This document shows, one piece after another, positions 1 to 6,404 of a DNA stretch of 9,024 bases. Numbering within the stretch: the stretch's first letter is position 1; every line of letters begins with the position of its first letter. The translations under genes were made by a program, and so were the position numbers. The stretch is taken from assembly GCA_943332445.1 (NCBI GenBank), contig CALQPL010000026.1, forward strand, positions 1 through 9,024, read 5' to 3'. The DNA comes from Bifidobacterium breve (GTDB lineage Bacteria > Actinomycetota > Actinomycetes > UBA12327). The notes beneath the pieces were generated by a model. That model saw only the letters and a program-made list of their open reading frames with translations, did no database searches and was not told the origin of the DNA.

Positions 1-66
1 CTGCGGTGCCGTATCCTGACGCAACGCCCTAGTGCTTCCCCGCACAGTTACCCAGACAGGAATCCT

Positions 67-1290
67 GTGACCTCGAGCGTCGATCACACCGACACCCTTG
101 CCGCCCCCACCAGTGAGGCGACCGACTCCCCTTGTGAGTTGTCGATCCTGATGCCGTGCCTTGACGAGGCAGAAACCGTTGAGGTCTGCATCCGTAAGGC
201 CCGCAGCTACCTGGAATCGGCCGGAATCGACGGCGAAGTCGTCATCGCCGACAACGGAAGCATGGACGGGTCACAAGACCTCTCCCGAGCCGCCGGCGCC
301 AGGGTCATTGATGTGCCCACCCGTGGGTACGGAGCAGCCTTGATCGCTGGCATCAATGGTGCACGAGGCACCTACATCATCATGGGCGATGCCGATGACA
401 GCTACGACTTCAGCAACCTTGACGCCTTCGTGACTGAATTGCGAGGCGGCGCCGAGCTCGTCATGGGCAACCGTTTCAAGGGCGGAATTGCCCCCGGGGC
501 CATGCCTGCCCTCCACCGCTACCTCGGCAATCCCGTCTTGTCCTTTATCGGGCGACTGTTTTTTAAGTCCCCCATCCGTGACTTCCACTGTGGCCTTCGA
601 GGCTTTAGGCGCACCAGCGCGCTCTCCTTGGACCTGCGCACCACGGGCATGGAGTTCGCCTCCGAATTTGTCGTCAAAGCCACCTTGGCTGAACAAACCA
701 TTGTCGAAGTTCCCACCACGTTGAGTAAAGACGGTCGTACCCGCCCGCCGCACCTGCGCAGCTGGCGCGATGGTTGGCGTCACTTGCGCTTCCTCTTGCT
801 GTACAGCCCCCGCTGGCTCTTCCTTTACCCCGGTTATCTGGCCATGGCCATCGGTATCGCTGGGTTGATCGCTCTCGGCACTGGCATCTGGACTCCCGGG
901 CAGGGTCAGTTTGCTGAAGGGCTACTCATCGCCTCAGGTGGCTTCTTGATCGCTGGGTTCCAGGCGGTTCTCTTCGCTTTCCTCGCGCGCGAATTTGCTG
1001 CCACCGAGCGGCTGTTGCCGCCAAGCCGCAGTCGCATCCGCCACCGGATCAGTTTCGAAAGCGGGTTGGTCGTCGGCGTCCTGCTCTTCCTGGCCGGCAT
1101 CGTCGGCCTGATCGCCAGCCTGAGCGTCTCGGCCGGCACCACCCCTGATCCAGAATCGACGAGTACCGCGTTTCGCCTCGGAGCCTGTGCCGTCGTCGTC
1201 ACCGTCTTGGGTATTCAAGTGGCCCTAGGAAGCAGTTTCTTAAGCCTGCTGGATCTTCGACGGCTAGACAGTTCCACGCCAACCGCGTAG
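67..1290 (+). CDS. Family 2 glycosyltransferase, polyprenyl-phosphate sugar synthase type, with membrane tail
   Basis: Probably transfers a sugar from a nucleotide donor to a polyprenyl phosphate at the inner face of the membrane, as DPM1/GtrB-like enzymes do. Visible: the GT2 opening (SILMPCLDEAETV, residues 26-38), ADNGSMDGS at 61-69, RGYGAALIAGINGARG at 86-101, and the metal/nucleotide-binding DAD at 108-110 followed by a second D at 111. The catalytic domain ends near residue 245. About four hydrophobic helices follow (roughly 251-274, 284-308, 333-353, 372-396), so the protein is membrane-anchored at its C-terminus. The GTG start has a weak AGGA at 58-61. The frame is open back to base 1, so the start is not certain, but the first 22 residues are already a polar, unconserved leader. 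Only 11 nt separate it from the next gene, suggesting an operon with a membrane sugar transferase. The sugar and the lipid cannot be read from the sequence. Confidence 0.88.
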   Translation: MTSSVDHTDTLAAPTSEATDSPCELSILMPCLDEAETVEVCIRKARSYLESAGIDGEVVIADNGSMDGSQDLSRAAGARVIDVPTRGYGAALIAGINGARGTYIIMGDADDSYDFSNLDAFVTELRGGAELVMGNRFKGGIAPGAMPALHRYLGNPVLSFIGRLFFKSPIRDFHCGLRGFRRTSALSLDLRTTGMEFASEFVVKATLAEQTIVEVPTTLSKDGRTRPPHLRSWRDGWRHLRFLLLYSPRWLFLYPGYLAMAIGIAGLIALGTGIWTPGQGQFAEGLLIASGGFLIAGFQAVLFAFLAREFAATERLLPPSRSRIRHRISFESGLVVGVLLFLAGIVGLIASLSVSAGTTPDPESTSTAFRLGACAVVVTVLGIQVALGSSFLSLLDLRRLDSSTPTA

Positions 1291-1301
1291 ACATCTATCC
1301 C

Positions 1302-3383
1302 ATGATCACCGCGATAGCCCAGGGCCTGCGTCGGCACTGGATCATGGCCACCCTGGTCACCGCTGGGGTGGTATTGCGAGCTATCACGATTTTTGCTTAC
1401 AAACCCGCATTGATGTTCTTCGGCGACTCTTACGCCTACGTCGTGGCTGCTCAGCGTTTCCAGCCGCCTAACGACCGACCTTTTGGTTATCCCTTTGTTT
1501 TGCGGTTGCTCAGCTACGTCGGTGACCTCAATGCCGTCACCATCGTTCAGCACATCGTTGGTGTGGCGCTGGCGATTATCTTGTACGTCGTTGTCATTGG
1601 CCGCGGTGCTCGACCATGGCTAGCCGCACTTGCGGCCACACCCTTGCTGGTGGACAGCTACTTGATCCAGATCGAGCACAACATTTTGAGCGAAACGATG
1701 TTTGCCTCGCTGCTCTTTGGGGCGGTCTTGATCGTGACGAAAGCGGAGCTGAGTCCTCGCTGGGCAGCGGTGGCTGGAGCTTTCTTGGCGGCGGCGGCGC
1801 TTACTCGCACCGTTGCCATTCCTATCGCGGCGATTTTTGTTGGCTACTTACTCATCCGCAAACTGGGTATGAAAGTCCTCATCGGATTCGCCGTGGCCAT
1901 GCTCGTACCGATTGTCTGGTACATGAGTTGGTTTGCTTCCTACTTTGGCAGCTTTACTACTAGTGACAGCAGCGGGCGATTCCTCTACGGGCGTGTGGCG
2001 GTCTTTGCTGACTGTTCCACCGTGGATCTGACTAAAGCAGAAGCCACTCTGTGTGACAACTCCATCCCCTCAGCCCGACCCAACGCCAACTTCTATGTGT
2101 GGGCCTCCGACTCGCCGGTGCAAGCTCTCAGCGCATACGGAAACAAGTCAGACAAGATTGCATCAAGCTTTTCGCGCAAGATCATCCTGGCTCAACCTCT
2201 GACCTATGCGCGCTACGTGATTACTGACTTTGCGCACTACTTCGCACCGGGCAAATACACCACTCGCGTGGACTCTCCCCTCGGTGCGTGGCAGTTCCCC
2301 ACTACTTACGCCGATCCCGTGGCTAGCAGCGCGGTTGCTCGCTATGATCTTGCTGGCAATCCGATTCAACCCAAGATTGAAGCCGGACCCGCGCTCTTTT
2401 TGAAGTCCTATCAAGGGGTGGTCTATACCCAAGGGCCGATCCTGCTTGCCGGATTAGTTCTCGGGCTACTCGCCGGTTGGATTGACCGCGGTCGACGACG
2501 ATGGGACGGCCCGTTCATCGCGTTAGTAGGAATAGCCGTTCTTGCCGTCCCGTGTTTGACGGTGATGTTTGACTACCGGTACGGGCTGCCGGCCATTCCC
2601 TTATTCATGCTCTCAGGGGCCATCGGGCTCCAAGCCCTGCTCGAACGCCGAGCACAGCGCGCTCGCGCTCTTGACCCTGTTGCCGATGAATTAGCAGTCG
2701 AACCACAACCGCGTCATCGTCAACGTCAACGTCCCCGCCGTCCGGCGTGGGTCATCGCCACGTTGACTGCGTCCGCCTTGGCTGTGCTCGCCGCGGTGGT
2801 GTGGGCTGCTCCGCTTTCTCGCAATCCTGGATTTGAAACCTATGTCAGTTACCGCGCTGAGCTAGGAACCTTAGGCGTTGCCCTGTCAAAACCCGAGCCA
2901 GTCAAAAACGTCCTCGATGTGACGGAACAAAAATTCCAGACCGGCAGCATCATCGCGACCAAAACTGGTGCTGTTGCCGTGCCACAACGATTCATGAACG
3001 CAGTTGATCAAGCCGGTGGTCTCGTGGTCTTTGGCGCAGCTCGAGGCCGCGAGACCCGAACTAACTACAACTCTGGCTTGCGCTACGTCACGTTTGACAA
3101 TGGATGGGTATTTTGGTCACGGCTAGGCGGAGCCCACGCGGTGTATGGCGATGTGTATGCGGCCTGGTATTCGCCCAAAGTTAGGGCTCGACTGAAAGAA
3201 CCCATTTCCGATGTAGAGACCAGTGCCGAAGGCGGTGCCTTCCAAATCTTTGCGGGTGGATCCATTACCCAGTACGCCGATGGCTCCATCAAGGTCACGG
3301 TCAACCCCAAGCGCCCATCGACGGCTTCAACACCAGGTGGATCCCTTGAACCGTCACGACCGGCCTCTGCAACAACGCCTTAA
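1302..3383 (+). CDS. Multi-pass GT-C-like (PMT/GT39-type) membrane protein with C-terminal LGFP-like repeats
   Basis: The 693-residue polytopic protein probably uses lipid-linked sugar to glycosylate an extracytoplasmic acceptor. Helices start near residue 14 and alternate with loops up to about 443. The first outer loop has FFGDSYAY (39-46) with an acidic residue, D42, as in GT-C enzymes, then RPFGYPFVLRLL (59-70) and QIEHNILSETMF (123-134). A long extracytoplasmic loop (about 212-370) follows. A cytoplasmic Arg/Gln-rich linker (about 465-481) precedes the last helix (about 482-503). Residues 504-693 lie outside the membrane. About 555-664 resemble LGFP repeats: YVTFDNGWVFWSRLGGAHAVYG, then a second unit with a GG-x-FQIFAGGSIT core near 644-655. 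The tail from 665 is Ser/Thr/Pro-rich. No Shine-Dalgarno is visible; translation may be coupled to the preceding glycosyltransferase. The GT-C assignment rests on topology and loop motifs, so the exact family and substrate are uncertain. The LGFP similarity is the more specific call. Confidence 0.8.
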   Translation: MITAIAQGLRRHWIMATLVTAGVVLRAITIFAYKPALMFFGDSYAYVVAAQRFQPPNDRPFGYPFVLRLLSYVGDLNAVTIVQHIVGVALAIILYVVVIGRGARPWLAALAATPLLVDSYLIQIEHNILSETMFASLLFGAVLIVTKAELSPRWAAVAGAFLAAAALTRTVAIPIAAIFVGYLLIRKLGMKVLIGFAVAMLVPIVWYMSWFASYFGSFTTSDSSGRFLYGRVAVFADCSTVDLTKAEATLCDNSIPSARPNANFYVWASDSPVQALSAYGNKSDKIASSFSRKIILAQPLTYARYVITDFAHYFAPGKYTTRVDSPLGAWQFPTTYADPVASSAVARYDLAGNPIQPKIEAGPALFLKSYQGVVYTQGPILLAGLVLGLLAGWIDRGRRRWDGPFIALVGIAVLAVPCLTVMFDYRYGLPAIPLFMLSGAIGLQALLERRAQRARALDPVADELAVEPQPRHRQRQRPRRPAWVIATLTASALAVLAAVVWAAPLSRNPGFETYVSYRAELGTLGVALSKPEPVKNVLDVTEQKFQTGSIIATKTGAVAVPQRFMNAVDQAGGLVVFGAARGRETRTNYNSGLRYVTFDNGWVFWSRLGGAHAVYGDVYAAWYSPKVRARLKEPISDVETSAEGGAFQIFAGGSITQYADGSIKVTVNPKRPSTASTPGGSLEPSRPASATTP
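2712..2733 (+). repeat. CGTCAW hexamer tandem repeat encoding an Arg/Gln-His linker
   Basis: Three hexamers (CGTCAT, CGTCAA, CGTCAA) plus CGTC follow one another in frame and encode alternating Arg with His or Gln. They sit in the basic cytoplasmic linker just before the last membrane helix of the GT-C-like protein. This looks like a small slippage-type expansion in a tolerant linker. The in-frame unit would change length by two residues per repeat without a frameshift. Confidence 0.6.
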
Positions 3384-3398
3384 GGGCTAACGCTTAAG
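3379..3398. repeat. Inverted CTTAAG pair covering both convergent stop codons
   Basis: CTTAAG at 3379-3384 and CTTAAG at 3393-3398 can pair as a 6-bp stem with an 8-nt loop. The first contains the TAA of the GT-C-like gene and the second the TAA of the prenyl synthase on the other strand. This is the only fold I see in the 10-nt gap between the convergent genes. It is too A/T-rich and lacks a T-tract, so it is a poor intrinsic terminator; it may simply be coincidence. Confidence 0.3.
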
Positions 3399-4155
3399 AG
3401 CCAAAGCGCCGGCTGCGTGCTCCGAAGTCACGCAACGCACGCAGGAAATCAATCCGGCGAAAATCAGGCCAGTACGCCTCGCAGAAATAGAATTCCGAAT
3501 GCGCGCTTTGCCATAACAGGAATCCTGAAAGCCGCTGCTCGCCTGAGGTGCGGATGACCAAGTCAGGGTCTGGCTGACCACGCGTATACAAGTGCTCGGC
3601 AATGTGATCGATGTCGATTAATTCGGCCAGCTCTTCAATGGATGTTCCGCGCGTGGCATGTTCACTGAGCAAACTGCGTACTGCATCGGTGATCTCACGT
3701 CGACCGCCATATCCGACGGCAACATTGACGATCAATCCGTCCAAAGTGGACGTGGCCTCAGCAGCTTTTTTCAGCAACTGGGCCGTCTGTGGCGGAAGCA
3801 GGTCTAAGGCGCCTACCGGATTGACCCGCCACTTGTTGGTGGTGGCCAAGTCCGTCACGGTTTGCTCAATGATGCGAATCAACGGGGCTAACTCAGCTTC
3901 GGGGCGATCAAGATTGTCGGTTGACAACATCCACAACGTCACGACTTCAACACCGGCTTCGTCACACCACGTCACAAATTGCGCGACCTTGTCCGCACCG
4001 GCTTGATGACCGCGATCAGAATTTTCTCCGAGCATCTTGGCCCAACGACGGTTGCCATCCAAGATCACGCCAACATGTCGAGGGATCCGATCGCCGCGCA
4101 CCGAGGCTGCGAGTCGACGCTCATAGGCGCCGTACAGCAGATCACTCAATGCCAT
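3394..4155 (-). CDS. uppS: Cis-prenyl diphosphate synthase, short-chain (Z,E-FPP synthase-like) type
   Basis: Condenses isopentenyl diphosphate onto an allylic diphosphate in cis configuration, supplying polyprenyl carrier precursors for wall and glycolipid synthesis. All family landmarks are present in 253 residues: HVGVILDGNRRWAK (27-40) with catalytic D33, GHxxG (49-53), STDN (78-81), GYGGRREI (148-155), DLVIRTSGEQRLSGFLLWQ (198-216) and YWPDF (228-232). Long-chain undecaprenyl enzymes usually carry an AFSxENW-type motif where this protein has MLSTDNL. The latter resembles the actinobacterial C15 enzyme typified by mycobacterial Rv1086, so the product may be Z,E-farnesyl diphosphate rather than a long chain. 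The ATG start has a clear AGGAG 5 nt upstream. It is divergent from a hemolysin III gene, the arrangement I recall for Rv1085c/Rv1086. The family is certain; product chain length is inference, and the symbol uppS is used in the broad family sense. Confidence 0.95.
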   Translation of the reverse strand: MALSDLLYGAYERRLAASVRGDRIPRHVGVILDGNRRWAKMLGENSDRGHQAGADKVAQFVTWCDEAGVEVVTLWMLSTDNLDRPEAELAPLIRIIEQTVTDLATTNKWRVNPVGALDLLPPQTAQLLKKAAEATSTLDGLIVNVAVGYGGRREITDAVRSLLSEHATRGTSIEELAELIDIDHIAEHLYTRGQPDPDLVIRTSGEQRLSGFLLWQSAHSEFYFCEAYWPDFRRIDFLRALRDFGARSRRFGS

Positions 4156-4160
4156 GGAAA

Positions 4161-4165
4161 CTCCT
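4161..4165 (-). promoter_or_regulatory. Ribosome binding site of the prenyl synthase gene
   Basis: On the minus strand AGGAG lies 5 nt before the ATG. This fixes the start at 4155 and makes later in-frame starts unlikely. Confidence 0.8.
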
Positions 4166-4175
4166 GGTTGAACCC

Positions 4176-4192
4176 CTGGGGTGAGCCCCCAG
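4176..4192 (-). repeat. Hairpin in the prenyl synthase leader
   Basis: CTGGGG (4176-4181) and CCCCAG (4187-4192) form a perfect 6-bp GC-rich stem with a 5-nt loop. An overlapping 11-bp palindrome, ACCCCTGGGGT, occupies 4172-4182, so two alternative pairings are possible. The hairpin ends 10 nt from the Shine-Dalgarno of the minus-strand gene, so if transcribed it lies in the 5' leader. It could be an operator, a leader structure or chance. Confidence 0.4.
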
Positions 4193-4207
4193 ACTACCGC
4201 CGAATAG

Positions 4208-4222
4208 GGAGCTTTCGGCTCC
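4208..4222. repeat. Small inverted repeat, GGAGC/GCTCC
   Basis: A 5-bp perfect stem with loop TTTCG lies mid-way in the divergent intergenic region. There is no following T-tract, so it is not an intrinsic terminator. It could contribute to a leader structure or a binding site; function unknown. Confidence 0.3.
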
Positions 4223-4305
4223 GCAACCGTGCCTAGAACAGCCCGACCATGACCTGTGCGCGATTTGGCTATTCATCAGGCATCCCCTAGGGCTACGGTG
4301 AGCAC

Positions 4306-4968
4306 ATGAGTTCGGCTGCCCACACTTCCCCTGCAGTGATTGCCCCGCGGCCAAAATGGCGGGGCTTGTTGCATTTGATGGGGGCTCCCGTCGCGGTCAT
4401 CACCGGCATGGCCTTGCTCTTCATCGCCGAAACTGCGAAAGCCCGAACCGGCGTGGCCATCTATGCCTTGAGTTTGACGGGCCTATTCACGATGAGCGCG
4501 ATTTACCATCGTGGGCACTGGCGACCAACGGTCAAGGCCTGGCTCCAGCGCGTTGATCACTCGATGATTTTTGTGCTCATCGCGGGCACGTACACACCGT
4601 TTTGCTTGTTGGTCTTAGCCGGCTCCACCTCGATCATCGTGTTGTCCATCGTGTGGGGTGGTGCTGCTGCGGGCATCATCACCAGGCTCACTTGGCACCG
4701 AGCGCCACGTGCCCTGTTTGTCCCGATTTACCTGGCGATGGGATGGACCGCGCTCATCATCGCGCCAGCCCTCGCCGCCCGGGCTTCCTTTGCTGTCAAC
4801 GCTCTCTTAGTAGCCGGTGGAGTGCTCTACACCATTGGGACGGTTGTGTACGCCACCAAGCGACCTAACTTATTCCCCAGTGTCTTTGGCTTTCACGAAC
4901 TCTTTCACGCCTTCACGATTGCGGCCGCGATCTGTCACACCATCGCCATCACGCTGATCCTGCTTTAG
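4306..4968 (+). CDS. trhA: Hemolysin III family (PAQR/TrhA-type) membrane protein
   Basis: A 220-residue seven-helix integral membrane protein of the PAQR superfamily, close to the usual family length. The metal-site residues are all present: SAIYH (S64-H68), RVDHSM (D84, H85), and HELFH (H197-H201) in the last part. These match the SxxxH, D and HxxxH pattern that coordinates zinc in PAQR hydrolases. GTYTPF (94-99) is also typical. The family name comes from a Bacillus protein with reported haemolytic activity. Most bacterial members are now linked to membrane lipid homeostasis rather than toxicity, and no toxin role should be assumed here. The ATG start is preceded by GGTGAG. The gene diverges from the prenyl synthase and its stop overlaps the stop of the convergent DUF3817 gene by 4 bp. 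Confidence 0.93.
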   Translation: MSSAAHTSPAVIAPRPKWRGLLHLMGAPVAVITGMALLFIAETAKARTGVAIYALSLTGLFTMSAIYHRGHWRPTVKAWLQRVDHSMIFVLIAGTYTPFCLLVLAGSTSIIVLSIVWGGAAAGIITRLTWHRAPRALFVPIYLAMGWTALIIAPALAARASFAVNALLVAGGVLYTIGTVVYATKRPNLFPSVFGFHELFHAFTIAAAICHTIAITLILL

Positions 4969-5270
4969 GCGGCTAGGGCTTCACGCGCTTTCGCTGTGAT
5001 CCGGCGCTCGACGACAAATGAGACAAAGGGAATGCAACCCGCAAGCATGACCCACACCATCTTGACCAATTCCCACTTCATCCGCATAAACAAGTCAAAG
5101 ACTGTCACCACGTAGAGCATGTACATCGCTCCGTGGAATGGCGAGAACAATTCAGAAGGTTGAGCATTGCCGCCGATGTAGCGCAAGGGCATCATCACTA
5201 GAACCAGAATGATCAAACTGACACCCGTGATGTAGGCCATGACGCGATATCGCTTAAGGGCTGCATCCAC
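4965..5270 (-). CDS. DUF3817 family small integral membrane protein
   Basis: A 101-residue protein with three predicted helices (about 11-29, 42-62, 68-88). The FHGAMYMLYV segment (45-54) is the HG-x3-Y-type signature of DUF3817, a family of unknown function common in actinobacteria and often found beside SURF1. The start is GTG, with GAT GCA GCC following. An AGGAG lies 10 nt upstream inside the last codons of the SURF1 gene, whose stop is only 2 nt away, so translation is probably coupled. Its 3' end overlaps the convergent hemolysin III gene by 4 bp. Proximity to SURF1 suggests a membrane role connected with the respiratory chain, but no direct evidence is visible. Confidence 0.85.
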   Translation of the reverse strand: MDAALKRYRVMAYITGVSLIILVLVMMPLRYIGGNAQPSELFSPFHGAMYMLYVVTVFDLFMRMKWELVKMVWVMLAGCIPFVSFVVERRITAKAREALAA

Positions 5271-5272
5271 TG

Positions 5273-6301
5273 CTACATGTCTCCTGGTGTCTTTTGAGCT
5301 GGGACTAGAGCAGGGTGTGCACTAATCGGTGTTCCGGAGGGCGGAGCTTTGGGACCGCGCTGCGGTGCGCGTTGGGCCGGTGGGGTCAGGACCTGTTGCG
5401 GCTCGCGTTGTACGGGTGGTTCCGGAGCCGGCTTGGGTGGCTCTGGCTCAACGATGGCTTCCTTGGCCTGAGCCTGCTGGGGTTCAGGAGCAGCCACAGT
5501 TTGAGGTTGTGAACGCTGAACAGGCACCTGCCACTGCTCAAAGGCTGGCTCTAGCAAGTCATGGTCAATTTGGTACTGCAACCACGCATCGCGCATGAGG
5601 CGGATGTAGACAAACAGTGCGAAGAAAGTAAAGAGAGTCCACTGAATCGTGTACAGCACGTTTTGAACTCGAAGCCCGCCGTCGGGAACAACGAATTCTG
5701 ATTGCGGCAGGTATGCCACGCCACCAACGGCGGGAATCTCGTTATCCGCGACGATAAAGCCTGGTCGCAATGCGCCAGAAACTAGGCCTGCAATTTCCGG
5801 TGTTGATACTCCGCCCAATACCTCGCCCTTGGGATAGGTCAACTTGACATCACTGGTGTTGACTTCCAGTCCCAAATCCTGCGATGCCTGCAGGCGACCG
5901 GTCACTCCGACGCGGCCGCCGGCCAAGGTCACGTCTTCACCAGGAGTGGGATTAAGAATGCGTCCATGCACCACGGGAATGAAGGTCCCATCATCAAGAC
6001 GCAATGGTGTCATTGACCACTCAACGGAACCGCCCTTACTGGGCTGCAAAATCACGTACGTCTTTTCGCCGTCATAGGTACCCACTGCATTGACCTCTCG
6101 GCCGACAGACGATGCGGGCAAAGTGGCGGTACCCACTGGGCTGGCCTGGTCGATGGAGATTTGAGACAAGGTGCGCGGATCAACGACGCGAGAGTGGGCT
6201 CGATCCCACTGCCAGATGGCCAGCGCCGTGAAGCTAATAGCCACGACCACGAGCACCGCGTGGAGAACGAGGGCTCGGGGAGAGACCAGGAATTTCCACA
6301 T
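5273..6301 (-). CDS. SURF1 family cytochrome oxidase assembly protein with long Pro/Gln-rich tail
   Basis: SURF1 proteins help assemble haem-copper cytochrome c oxidase in the membrane. The typical plan is present: a short cytoplasmic N-terminus (MWKFLVSPRALVLH), helix 1 (about 10-30, ending IWQWDR), a large extracytoplasmic domain with GTYDGEKTYVI (74-84) and MTPLRLDDGTFIPV (97-110), and helix 2 (about 217-236) opened by NVLYTIQW. The usual VxRGW segment after the TPL strand reads VVHGRI here (110-115), a divergence from many homologues. From about 255 to 342 there is a low-complexity Pro/Gln/Glu/Ala-rich cytoplasmic tail absent from minimal SURF1 proteins. The ATG start matches family N-termini although no strong Shine-Dalgarno is seen. 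The DUF3817 gene follows directly. Family assignment is firm; the tail's role is unknown. Confidence 0.9.
   Translation of the reverse strand: MWKFLVSPRALVLHAVLVVVAISFTALAIWQWDRAHSRVVDPRTLSQISIDQASPVGTATLPASSVGREVNAVGTYDGEKTYVILQPSKGGSVEWSMTPLRLDDGTFIPVVHGRILNPTPGEDVTLAGGRVGVTGRLQASQDLGLEVNTSDVKLTYPKGEVLGGVSTPEIAGLVSGALRPGFIVADNEIPAVGGVAYLPQSEFVVPDGGLRVQNVLYTIQWTLFTFFALFVYIRLMRDAWLQYQIDHDLLEPAFEQWQVPVQRSQPQTVAAPEPQQAQAKEAIVEPEPPKPAPEPPVQREPQQVLTPPAQRAPQRGPKAPPSGTPISAHPALVPAQKTPGDM
5281..5285 (-). promoter_or_regulatory. Ribosome binding site for the DUF3817 gene inside the SURF1 3' end
   Basis: AGGAG on the minus strand lies within the last codons of SURF1 and 10 nt from the GTG start. It is the only purine-rich motif in range and supports the GTG start and translational coupling. 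The spacing is slightly long. Confidence 0.55.
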
Positions 6302-6336
6302 GTGGCAACGCTAACCGCCACCGGTGCCCTGCGCCC

Positions 6337-6360
6337 ACCGGGTTGGCCTATTTGCCCGGT
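6337..6360. repeat. Inverted repeat ACCGGG/CCCGGT upstream of SURF1
   Basis: Perfect 6-bp arms (6337-6342 and 6355-6360) are separated by 12 nt. It lies 36 bp upstream of the SURF1 start, in its likely leader or promoter. A protein-binding site or leader hairpin is possible; there is no independent support. Confidence 0.3.
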
Positions 6361-6376
6361 TTCTGGGGTCGTTCTA

Positions 6377-6389
6377 GGCCTGTCAGGCC
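6377..6389. repeat. 13-bp palindrome GGCCTG-T-CAGGCC in the SURF1/c-di-GMP gene divergent region
   Basis: Two perfect 6-bp arms surround a single central T. The spacing is too tight for a good RNA hairpin, so a dimeric DNA-binding protein site is the better guess. Its right end is 15 bp upstream of the -35 element of the sigma-28-like promoter, a position suited to an activator, or it may serve the divergent SURF1 promoter. The binding protein is unknown. Confidence 0.4.
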
Positions 6390-6404
6390 CACGGAACTCA
6401 GGGT

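Larger units (their letters stand above)
4156..4305. promoter_or_regulatory. Divergent intergenic region between prenyl synthase and hemolysin III genes
   Basis: This 150-bp stretch must hold the start signals of two genes reading outwards. I find no convincing -35/-10 pair on either strand. The plus-strand gene has GGTGAG just before its start (4297-4302), and the minus-strand gene has AGGAG. Two small inverted repeats lie within it, annotated separately. Confidence 0.4.

Noticed and set aside
1..66. Possible upstream extension of the GT2 gene or end of a preceding gene
   Set aside because: The GT2 frame is open to base 1, but no conserved sequence lies there and the GTG at 67 has a plausible AGGA. 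The other two plus frames stop at 17-19 and 30-32, so a preceding gene may end here, but too little is visible to call it.
271..783. 170-codon minus-strand open frame
   Set aside because: It is antisense to the GT2 catalytic domain, which has all its family motifs on the plus strand.
4196..4210. GCCGAATA near 4199 as a second sigma-28-like -10
   Set aside because: It departs from GCCGATAA in the last bases and has no TAAA-like -35 at the right distance.
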